Below are positions 8,779 through 16,867 of a stretch of DNA of 64,000 nt, piece after piece (position 1 is the first letter of the stretch; each line of letters starts with the position of its first letter). A program made the translations under genes and the position numbers. Under the pieces are notes generated by a model. The model was not told the DNA's origin and did no database searches. It was given only the letters and a program-made list of their open reading frames with translations. The DNA lies in NCBI GenBank assembly GCA_963843605.1, contig CAWJLA010000001.1, positions 1,550,001 to 1,614,000 of the forward strand. Reading direction: 5' to 3'. This DNA is from FEN-1297 sp963843605 (lineage in GTDB: Bacteria; Bacteroidota; Ignavibacteria; Ignavibacteriales; Ignavibacteriaceae).

Positions 8779-10911
8779 TTACTTCCAGCCTTCGGATCGT
8801 TCCAATAATTGCATATCCGGTTTACGTGCGGCAATCTTCATAGATTTTTTGTATAACGAATTCAGATCGCCTAAATTAATTCTAGATCCTTTCCTTATAA
8901 ATACCGGAATCTTGTAGTCCGGAACTAGAACACCAACGTACTGCCCGCCGTTATAAATTTTAGTTCTGTCCCATGCATCGATCCATTGTTCTCCTGCGGG
9001 AAGATAAACCTTCTGTTTTCGAATACCCAACTGCCAGATTGCTGTAACGAGAATATCCTTTCCAACGATAAACGTCTGCCAGTTTTTCCATGATTCATTT
9101 TGATCGGGGTATTCTAAAAACAAGGGACGAATGATCGGTTCTCCGGTTTTATTTGCTTCAACGGCCAGTGTTTCAAGATAAGGAATAAGTTTCATTCTTA
9201 TTTTTGCGTAAAGCCGCCACGTAGCAATAAGGGCTGTATCATATTCAGGTTCGTTTAAATTATTCCAAAACCCGCGGTTGTTTGTTGGTCCCACCTCCAT
9301 AATAGGCGAGAAACAACCGAAAGCAAGCCATCTCATTAATATTTCGTGCTTATTTTTTCCCCAGCCGCCGATGTCTGATCCCCAGACAGGATACCCCATA
9401 ACCGCGCATCGCTGCATTCCGATTATAACGGAACGAAGACCTTCGGGTCCGCCGTAAGTATCTCCCGCCCACATGCCGCCGTATTTCGCACTGCCGGTAT
9501 ATTGAGCACGCGAAAATAAAAAGAAATTATTTCCGGCCGCGGGTTTAACTGCATCGTAAGTTGCTCTTATATATTGAACAGGATAATCATTAAAGTTTTC
9601 ACGATATGTTTCACCTGCAAATGTTTTAAGTCCGAGAGTATCCATTAATTTCTCGCCGTCTGCTCTGTCTAATTTGAATCCCCTTATTCCCATTTCGGCA
9701 AGTTTGCCCGGACCGTTTTTTTCCCACCACTTGCAGGCTTCAGGGTTTGAAAAGTCCATAAGCACCTGCTTGAATTTCACCCTGGGTTTACTATCGAGAA
9801 AATATTTTTTTGATTCGGCGTAGTCAGCCATATGGTCCATAACGAACGGACCGATCCACATCATCAGTTCGGACCCGTTTTTATTTATCCATTTTATCAT
9901 TTGTTCGGGATGAGGAAACCTTTTCCGGTCGAAGTCATAGTCGTCGAATCCGTAACCGTCGTTGCCCCAGGGACGGTCGATCCAGTAAGCCGTGCAAGGT
10001 ATGCCGTATGCTTTCATCATCAGAATATCTTCAACGAGTTCGCTGTTGAACGGCGCTTTAACTTCGGTACTGTCCCAGTATTTTTTATTGTTTTTTAATT
10101 CATCGCGCCATCTCCAAGGCCCGAAGACCCATGAAGGCGGAATAAAAGAAGGACCGGAATCCTGTGCATGACGGCTGACTATCTTCATCGGTGTTGAATC
10201 GAGATACAATTTAATATTCAGCAACGGACCTTCAAATTCAATATGAACAATATCAGGATATTGCTTGCAGAAATCGAAGATGCCCGGCCAGGTACCTTTT
10301 ACAAAAAGTCCGTAATCTTTTGATGAAATATAAAACGGTGCGTAAGCGGAAGCCGTAGGTTTTAGCTTAATACCCACCTTTTCTCCGCGAAGATTTAGAG
10401 CAGTAGTTAATCCTTTTTTCCATGACAGGAATTGCGAACCGTCTATAACCCTTTCCATCGCTCCGGTGAAATATTCATCTTCATCAGCGCCTAAGTTCAG
10501 AATCCATTTTGTCGCTGGTTCTTTACCTTCAGCAGAAACCGAAAATTTAAAGTTAATATCCTCATTAACTTTATTTGCTTCTAAAACCGCAGTTTGATCA
10601 TTGCTTATTTTCCAGATATAGTCAAAGGAAATATTTCCGCTGTTCTTTATTTCGGGCATGCCCTTTAGCCAGATAATATTTCCGTTTTTTTCGAAACCGA
10701 TACTGCCGGTTTCTTTGGAAACAGGTTTAATAGTTATTATCCGGCCGGAAATATTTTTAATATTTATAACAGGATAACCGTAAGAGGTGTCTATGCTTAT
10801 TCCGCCCGGACCGGTATTAAGACATAAGGATTTTGTCTGAATAACAAAAGAAAATAATACTACTAAGAATAAAGACGAATATTTTATTCGAATAACTATT
10901 CCTGTTTTCAT
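8779..10911 (-). CDS. Glycoside hydrolase family 31 enzyme, secreted
   Basis: Protein of 710 residues with a signal peptide (residues 1-31), a beta-sandwich N-domain, a GH31 (beta/alpha)8 barrel and a C-terminal beta domain. The nucleophile Asp415 lies in 'GFKLDRADG' and the predicted acid/base Asp484 in 'MWAGDTYGG'; 'GYPVWGSDIGG' is a further GH31 block. GH31 covers alpha-glucosidases, alpha-xylosidases and related retaining enzymes. The island context favours a side-chain-trimming enzyme such as alpha-xylosidase, but this is inference. AAGGA lies three bases before the ATG. It follows the esterase-like gene at 11041 with a 129-bp gap. Confidence 0.93.
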   Translation of the reverse strand: MKTGIVIRIKYSSLFLVVLFSFVIQTKSLCLNTGPGGISIDTSYGYPVINIKNISGRIITIKPVSKETGSIGFEKNGNIIWLKGMPEIKNSGNISFDYIWKISNDQTAVLEANKVNEDINFKFSVSAEGKEPATKWILNLGADEDEYFTGAMERVIDGSQFLSWKKGLTTALNLRGEKVGIKLKPTASAYAPFYISSKDYGLFVKGTWPGIFDFCKQYPDIVHIEFEGPLLNIKLYLDSTPMKIVSRHAQDSGPSFIPPSWVFGPWRWRDELKNNKKYWDSTEVKAPFNSELVEDILMMKAYGIPCTAYWIDRPWGNDGYGFDDYDFDRKRFPHPEQMIKWINKNGSELMMWIGPFVMDHMADYAESKKYFLDSKPRVKFKQVLMDFSNPEACKWWEKNGPGKLAEMGIRGFKLDRADGEKLMDTLGLKTFAGETYRENFNDYPVQYIRATYDAVKPAAGNNFFLFSRAQYTGSAKYGGMWAGDTYGGPEGLRSVIIGMQRCAVMGYPVWGSDIGGWGKNKHEILMRWLAFGCFSPIMEVGPTNNRGFWNNLNEPEYDTALIATWRLYAKIRMKLIPYLETLAVEANKTGEPIIRPLFLEYPDQNESWKNWQTFIVGKDILVTAIWQLGIRKQKVYLPAGEQWIDAWDRTKIYNGGQYVGVLVPDYKIPVFIRKGSRINLGDLNSLYKKSMKIAARKPDMQLLERSEGWK

Positions 10912-11040
10912 TTATCCTTCTGTTAATGATTATTGGGTAATACACTATTTTTTAACAGTAAGTCAACTTGCCTTTGGCTTGGGGATCACTGAGTTTCACA
11001 GAGTTCACACCGAGTTTCACTGAGAAGTCGGTTTATATTT

Positions 11041-13032
11041 TTAATCCGAATCCAACATCTCGATTCTACCGATGCCGGCTCTTTCAATAATATCCGGCAG
11101 ATCAAAATATTTCAGCACTCCGTAAAGGACATTGGAATACATATCCTGCCTGAGCGGACTGTCCGTAAACTCAACATATGATTTAAAAGATCCGTATATA
11201 ATTGCTTTGTTTATTCTTTTATCAAAGTAAGCTGCATAAATAAGAGACGGTCCCAGTATTCCGTCGGTAAATATATTTATCCGCCTGTCTTTTGTATCCG
11301 GATTTTCTCCGGCATAATCTAGAAGGGAAATAATATCTATTACGCGCTGACCAACAATTGTGCGTCCGATGTGCATGCTGGTCATTGCGTTCCGGTATTC
11401 TCTGTTAGCATATTTAGGATCGTTAAAGCCGGGCTGATCCGCAGTTTCGCCTATTCCCCGCAAATCGGCAAGAAGAAGAATTTCACCTTTGTTCATATAT
11501 GAATTTATTATGCTGTCGTTTTCCGCAATTGCATCTTTCCCATTGTCGTTCAAATAAATTTCTAAAGATGAAGAAGCCGAAATATTCTGCGGAATATAAA
11601 CCAGACAGGGTACCGGCATTTCGCCTTCTCTTCTCACTATCACTTTTAAAATATTATAATTATCGCGCGAAAATTTCCCTCTGTCTTCGGTGTAGATCTT
11701 ATTTTGAGGAAGTGAAATGCCAAGCAGATTCAGAACTTTATTTTTTAATTCTGAAGCATCCGCATTTTTTAGGAATAATGTCCTATCGGCTTTATATTTT
11801 TTTGCAAGATTGTAATTTAAGTCCTGGACGTCTAGCTCACCCGGAAAACTGGTATTTACCTGTCCTGTTTCCGTGCATTGAACATCTTTTTCGGAAAGCC
11901 AGGGAGGAAGTTTTTCTTCGACAGGTTTATCATCGTTGTACATCCATTTTCTGAACCATCTTACTGCGGCTTCTCTTTTAGGTTTTGCCATTCCGTGCCC
12001 GTCGTCCCATGTAAATACATTTACTTTCGAAGAATCGCCAAATGCACCATAGACCTTTTTCAATTCGGCGTAGGTTGTTTTAACTCCCCAGTAGTCAACA
12101 AAGTCGTGCAGACCCGCAACAATAAGAAGAGGTTTCGGCGCATACATTATGAGGAAGTCGGATATTTCAAAATGATTTTTTCCTTCATTAGGTATGTGCT
12201 GGCAGCCGTCGGAAGGACCGTCTAGTTCGAGTGTTCTTTCACGGCTTGAAACATAGCTTACGGGAACCGCAACCTTAATTCTGGGATCGAATGCCGCGAA
12301 ATAAGTTACCTGAGTTGCTCCGCCGGAAACCCCCACGCAGCCGAGCCGCGAAGTATCTACTTCCGGGAGCGACGACAAATAATCCAGTCCGCGCACATTA
12401 TCCCACAATTCATACTTTACCACGCTTTCGCCCACCACATTCGAACCCGCATTAAGTAAGGTATGTTCATTAGTTGCGCGCGAAGTTAACGGTTTGCCGT
12501 TTTTGTCCGTTATCTGGAATCTCTCACCCTGAGCAACCGGATCAATTACCAGAACAACAAAACCTTTTGTTGCGAATGACATTGCAATCTGCTGCTCTAA
12601 ATATTTACCTTCGCGTTCATGCCCGCAGAACTGGATTATTCCCGGGAATTTTCCATATCCGTCCGGAATATACAAGTCTGCGGTTACATGATGGTCAGGA
12701 ACGCTTTCGTAAATTATTTTTTCCAACCGGAATCCGGTTTTTTTTAACGTTCCGGTTATCTGTACGTTTAAGGCCTTTCTGGGCGGCATCTTTCCTAAAA
12801 TTTTAAGATACTTTTTTCTACATTCTTCTTTATACTTAATCATTGTTTGGCGGGATTTCAAAACTTCCGCAAGTTCCGCCCTCCGCTGATGATATTGTTT
12901 ATGAACATCTAAAATAAGATATGTATTATAATCGTTATCCAAATGCCATGGAAGAACATTAGGATTATTCTGGGAATATATTTTAACACCGCAGATTATA
13001 ATTGCTAAAAAAATTATATGATGTTTTTTCAA
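11041..13032 (-). CDS. Secreted acetyl-xylan-esterase-like alpha/beta hydrolase with a second degenerate domain
   Basis: Protein of 663 residues with a signal peptide (residues 1-21). Domain 1 (about 90-375) is a dienelactone hydrolase/acetyl xylan esterase-type fold with Ser236 in 'GVSGGA', a candidate acid in 'LHDFVDYWG' and the catalytic His in 'DDGHGM'. Domain 2 (about 400-655) keeps the fold but lacks a Gly-x-Ser-x-Gly elbow: the matching place reads 'TDGILG'. Tandem hydrolases with a non-catalytic partner occur in Bacteroidota polysaccharide loci. The start codon is TTG, with GGAG about ten bases upstream and no in-frame ATG before the signal peptide. Likely role: deacetylation of hemicellulose or pectin. 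Confidence 0.8.
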   Translation of the reverse strand: MKKHHIIFLAIIICGVKIYSQNNPNVLPWHLDNDYNTYLILDVHKQYHQRRAELAEVLKSRQTMIKYKEECRKKYLKILGKMPPRKALNVQITGTLKKTGFRLEKIIYESVPDHHVTADLYIPDGYGKFPGIIQFCGHEREGKYLEQQIAMSFATKGFVVLVIDPVAQGERFQITDKNGKPLTSRATNEHTLLNAGSNVVGESVVKYELWDNVRGLDYLSSLPEVDTSRLGCVGVSGGATQVTYFAAFDPRIKVAVPVSYVSSRERTLELDGPSDGCQHIPNEGKNHFEISDFLIMYAPKPLLIVAGLHDFVDYWGVKTTYAELKKVYGAFGDSSKVNVFTWDDGHGMAKPKREAAVRWFRKWMYNDDKPVEEKLPPWLSEKDVQCTETGQVNTSFPGELDVQDLNYNLAKKYKADRTLFLKNADASELKNKVLNLLGISLPQNKIYTEDRGKFSRDNYNILKVIVRREGEMPVPCLVYIPQNISASSSLEIYLNDNGKDAIAENDSIINSYMNKGEILLLADLRGIGETADQPGFNDPKYANREYRNAMTSMHIGRTIVGQRVIDIISLLDYAGENPDTKDRRINIFTDGILGPSLIYAAYFDKRINKAIIYGSFKSYVEFTDSPLRQDMYSNVLYGVLKYFDLPDIIERAGIGRIEMLDSD

Positions 13033-13077
13033 TAATTATTACTCCTGCAATTTGATTGTGCCGTTTTAACATTCTAA

Positions 13078-14769
13078 CTAATTTTTATCCGCGTGTTTAT
13101 TATTAATTTTATTAAGGTAATCAATTAAAATATTCATATTGTATGAGTATACAGCCGTAGAAATATATGGTTGGTTGCTTGTGTCGCGGTAAGGCGAAGT
13201 GTCGTACATATCGCCCACGTATGTTGTCATATATTTCCTTGATGCGATGTCGCCTTCTTTCGGTTCTCCGTTATACATATGAGAAGTCTGCAGACCGGTT
13301 ACAAGCCAACGCCCTTCTTTATCAAGGGAGGATATTATTTTGTCCACGTTTTTGTGGTGACCGTTAAAATTGTCTATCAATGTTTCCGGCAAGGTTACAT
13401 AATCTATAATTTCATTATATCTTTCAATAAGGGATTTATTATTAATCGCGGGTAAGAGGGGAGAATTTGCGGTTGCCACGGAAGTATTTTCATTTAAGAC
13501 TTTTAGATAATCGTTTTCAACTTTATCCAGATTAATTTTCCTGAAATTACGGTAATGCCCTACGGTATTTGTGCTGTCGCTGTCTACATAATAATGTCCG
13601 AACTCAACATCCGTCCCGATCCGGTGAGTATACAGCGGTTTTCCTGTTTGCGGATCTACAAATTTGGCAAAGACATACACGCCTTTTTTATCGGTCTTTT
13701 TTAATTCTGCATTTTTCAGCCAGTTAATGGCATCAGGAATTCTTTCCAGAAATCTTCTGTCTCCGGTCATCTCATAGCATTTAAGGAGGATCTCTATATT
13801 TCCGGCGGTATATTGTGGATCGAGCGATGCCGGTTCATATGTGCGGGCACCTGCCGGGGTTAAATCCATCCTGTACTGCTGACCCCATCCGGCAAACGGT
13901 TTAGGCTGCTGAGCAAGCAAGATAAAATTCATTCCTCTTCTTATTGCGTCCAGAATACGGCTGTCTCCGCCTTTATAATATTTATCGTGAAAATTCAAGG
14001 TGGCGTAGCAGGCTACCAGGAATTTTACATTCTGCCAGATAACATTATCGTTGAAAGTATAAAAAGATGTATAATCCTGGTCGCCGTCCTTATTGAAATC
14101 GTGCCTTAAAGGATAACGCTGCGGCCAGCCTCCCTGGGGATACTGACTTTTCAAAACAAAGTCGATTACCTTTTCAAGAGGAGTTTTATATGCAGGATCC
14201 AGTTTAGTAAGATAGAACCTCAATAAAAAGAATGCGACGCCGCTGGTAGTTTCGTCATCGAAGGTTGCGTTGCCGTAATAATGCTGGAATTCCTCCAGGC
14301 GCCATCCGTTTTTACCGATTGTATTATACCAGTTTAACGTTGAGTTTTCGCCTGCAAAGTTAATTAAGTAATTCCAGCCTCCGCACGGCAACTGTCCCCA
14401 AACTAATGCATCCGCAGCTCTTTTTGCCTGCTCATAATAATATTCGTTATGAGTCGCAAAGTAGGCATCCAGGAAAGTATTGCCCATACTTACGGTTCCG
14501 GGATCCTGCACCCAGATCATGGTAGGATACGCTTCCATTTCTCCCCATCTTCGTGAAAGGTCGGGCAAATAATGTGAAAGATATCCGCCGTTCTCGCTTA
14601 CGCTGTCGGAAAGGAATTTAGTGGCTTTCATCATTGTTGAAGTAATTTGTTCTTTTAATTCAGAATCGGATTGTGCTTTTAAGGCCGGGCTAAAAGATAA
14701 AATAAGAAACAAAAAAAATAATCCCCGAATGAAACATTGACGGCAAATTAACATTACATGTGCTTTCAA
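13078..14769 (-). CDS. Pectate lyase, polysaccharide lyase family 10
   Basis: Cleaves de-esterified polygalacturonate by beta-elimination. PL10 blocks are clear: 'CGGWNY', 'QGGWPQRYP', 'TFNDNVIWQN', 'FAGWGQQY' and 'YEPASLDPQYT'. A metal-rich loop 'DFNKDGDQDYTSF' resembles a calcium site. The open frame continues upstream to 14934, but the best start is TTG at 14769: GGAGGT lies exactly six bases before it, and translation then begins directly with a signal peptide ending 'SPALKAQ'. The protein would be 563 residues and secreted. It is preceded by a hairpin at 14895-14919 that separates it from the type IX secreted protein upstream. Confidence 0.88.
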   Translation of the reverse strand: MKAHVMLICRQCFIRGLFFLFLILSFSPALKAQSDSELKEQITSTMMKATKFLSDSVSENGGYLSHYLPDLSRRWGEMEAYPTMIWVQDPGTVSMGNTFLDAYFATHNEYYYEQAKRAADALVWGQLPCGGWNYLINFAGENSTLNWYNTIGKNGWRLEEFQHYYGNATFDDETTSGVAFFLLRFYLTKLDPAYKTPLEKVIDFVLKSQYPQGGWPQRYPLRHDFNKDGDQDYTSFYTFNDNVIWQNVKFLVACYATLNFHDKYYKGGDSRILDAIRRGMNFILLAQQPKPFAGWGQQYRMDLTPAGARTYEPASLDPQYTAGNIEILLKCYEMTGDRRFLERIPDAINWLKNAELKKTDKKGVYVFAKFVDPQTGKPLYTHRIGTDVEFGHYYVDSDSTNTVGHYRNFRKINLDKVENDYLKVLNENTSVATANSPLLPAINNKSLIERYNEIIDYVTLPETLIDNFNGHHKNVDKIISSLDKEGRWLVTGLQTSHMYNGEPKEGDIASRKYMTTYVGDMYDTSPYRDTSNQPYISTAVYSYNMNILIDYLNKINNKHADKN

Positions 14770-14894
14770 CTTTCTACCTCCAAACATTGAACGATAACCG
14801 GTTAAATATTTTAAATGAAAAAACAATATAAAAGGAGAAAAACCCCAAACAGTAAAAACACCATTATCCATGAGATTCTTCTCCGCATAAAATT

Positions 14895-14919
14895 GAACCC
14901 CGAAATATTTTCGGGGTTC
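14895..14919 (-). terminator. Hairpin terminator after the beta-helix protein
   Basis: Perfect 11-bp stem GAACCCCGAAA/TTTCGGGGTTC with a 3-nt loop. On the minus strand it is followed by an AT-rich tail (AATTTTATG), not a full T-run. It lies 108 bp downstream of the gene ending at 15027 and 126 bp before the pectate lyase start, so it could be a terminator or a leaky intercistronic attenuator. Confidence 0.6.
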
Positions 14920-15026
14920 TTTAGTCAAAAACAATTACGGGCATTTCATTTCAAATTCCCGAAAAAATGTTTTTATATTATTTTAGATAACTAATTGACC
15001 TCATTATTATAAAAAATATTTCTGCA

Positions 15027-16736
15027 TCATTTCAGCAGCATCATTTTCTTAGTTAAGGTCATATTATTTGTTCTTAACTGATAGAAATAAATACCGCTGG
15101 ATAATGATCTACCGAATGAATCTTTTGCATTCCACTGGTAATCGTATTTACCCGACGCCTGATTTTCATTGTTCACAAGTCTTGCTACTTCCTGTCCCAG
15201 CGCATTATAGATAATCAGGGAGACCTGGGAAGACTTCGGAAGAGCATAACTGATAACCGTCGACGGGTTAAACGGATTAGGATAATTCTGATTCAATTGA
15301 TAACTTTTTACAACAGCGCTTGAGTTGTATTTTTTAACTGCGGTCGGATTGGCGACCCACTCAGCATACTTTGCGGGGAACCAGACAAGACTGCCGGCAG
15401 GGTAACCGCCCATAGCACCTGTGTAAGCTCCGACAGATGTAGGATATGAACAATCAACCGAATCCAGCCAGTAATGATATGTATGTCGGTCTAAATCATC
15501 TGTAGCTCTATGCCAGAGAGAATCGTTAGGGGTATTCTTAGTTAAATTACCGCCGTTAGGAGATCTATACCATCTCATCAAATTTGTCTGAAGCATCGGA
15601 GCATTTGCAAGAGTTATATTCTCTTTCATAAATGCGGTAGCGGAATCGGCTCCAATTACTTTATTTAAATGCCAGGTAAGAGGGGTATTTTCGGTTAATT
15701 TGAAATCATTCAGAAATGCCTGACCGGAATCGGAGATGCTGTAATAATTATTTGAAATCGTCCACACAGTAGTATCATTGGGTGCATCGAAAATCCACGA
15801 CATTCTGTTGTAGCCGTTAGGATATTTTTCGCCGACATTTCCCCATTCAACCTGACGGGTATAGTCTGCGGAGTCTTCGCCTAAAGCAAAAGCATCAACA
15901 AACAAATTATTTGTAATTATTCCCCGGCCTCCCATATTACCCAGATTTATTAATCCGTGATAAGAACATCCGTTTATAAATGTGTTATGATCTATTAAAC
16001 AGTAGCCTATTCCGCCGGTACCTGCAAGAGGATTAGAATAATTATAATGGCGGACAACACGGTCTAAATAATTAACAAAAGTGTTATTAACTAATATTAA
16101 AGAATCGCAAGATGATTCTCTCAGATCAAGTCCTTTTCCGGCTCCGAAATTCGTCTGGTGCAGGTTGCCCAAATTGGAAAAAATAGTATTGGTGATTTTA
16201 ACCGTTATTGTTGATTGATCTGTACGCAAAACCTGTGCAGAAGCATTGTCAATGATGCAACTATCAACATAAAATGATGAACCTGCGCTGCTGGTGCGCA
16301 GAATTGTACCGGCCATATTATTCCAGTTAGAGTCTACCGGTTCAAAATATGAGTCGATAAAAAGACCCTTCATCATAAGGGTTGAAGCGTTTGTAAAAAA
16401 CATTGTCGGTGCATTTTGAGGATTTGATCCGGTTCCGGTCGGGTATAAAAAGATAATAGGCATTTTGCCTGTTCCTGTGGCTTCTAATCTAAGGGTGCTG
16501 CCTTGGGGAACATAAAACGTTTCGTTATCCAAATAAACACCGCCTCGTTGAAGAAGATATACCCTGTTCGCGGGAATTCCATTATTAGCAGTTGTATCTG
16601 CTATAATCTGGGCTGTTAAAAAAGAACCCGCGGTTCCATCGTATGGATTTAGTACTAGTTCGTTTTGTCCGTAAGTTAAAAGAGAAATAAATAAAACAAG
16701 AAAAATAGTGAATCCGCTGTATTTACTAAAAAACAT
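15027..16736 (-). CDS. Type IX secreted right-handed beta-helix protein
   Basis: Protein of 569 residues. Signal peptide 1-23; a central region (about 30-440) of short repeats rich in Asn, Ser and Thr such as 'IDHNTFING' and 'ITNNLFVDA', typical of parallel beta-helix lyase-like folds; then a C-terminal sorting domain (about 480-569) beginning 'NQNYPNPFNPSTVISY' and ending 'LTKKMMLLK'. The tail directs export through the type IX system and surface attachment. Position beside the PL10 lyase suggests a role in binding or cleaving pectin, but I see no catalytic motif, so activity is not claimed. AGGAGG lies five bases before the ATG. Confidence 0.8.
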   Translation of the reverse strand: MFFSKYSGFTIFLVLFISLLTYGQNELVLNPYDGTAGSFLTAQIIADTTANNGIPANRVYLLQRGGVYLDNETFYVPQGSTLRLEATGTGKMPIIFLYPTGTGSNPQNAPTMFFTNASTLMMKGLFIDSYFEPVDSNWNNMAGTILRTSSAGSSFYVDSCIIDNASAQVLRTDQSTITVKITNTIFSNLGNLHQTNFGAGKGLDLRESSCDSLILVNNTFVNYLDRVVRHYNYSNPLAGTGGIGYCLIDHNTFINGCSYHGLINLGNMGGRGIITNNLFVDAFALGEDSADYTRQVEWGNVGEKYPNGYNRMSWIFDAPNDTTVWTISNNYYSISDSGQAFLNDFKLTENTPLTWHLNKVIGADSATAFMKENITLANAPMLQTNLMRWYRSPNGGNLTKNTPNDSLWHRATDDLDRHTYHYWLDSVDCSYPTSVGAYTGAMGGYPAGSLVWFPAKYAEWVANPTAVKKYNSSAVVKSYQLNQNYPNPFNPSTVISYALPKSSQVSLIIYNALGQEVARLVNNENQASGKYDYQWNAKDSFGRSLSSGIYFYQLRTNNMTLTKKMMLLK

Positions 16737-16867
16737 ATTGCCTCCTATGGATTTTTTGTTTTAACAAAAATGATTAAATAAAGATTTATATTTTTATAAA
16801 CACCTCCTTCAAGTAGAAAATTTTATCATTATTATTTTAGAATTACACATTTATTAAAAGCTTACAG

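Noticed and set aside
11499..12225. Frames of 115-151 residues opposite the esterase gene
   Set aside because: Antisense shadows of a clear enzyme gene without family motifs.
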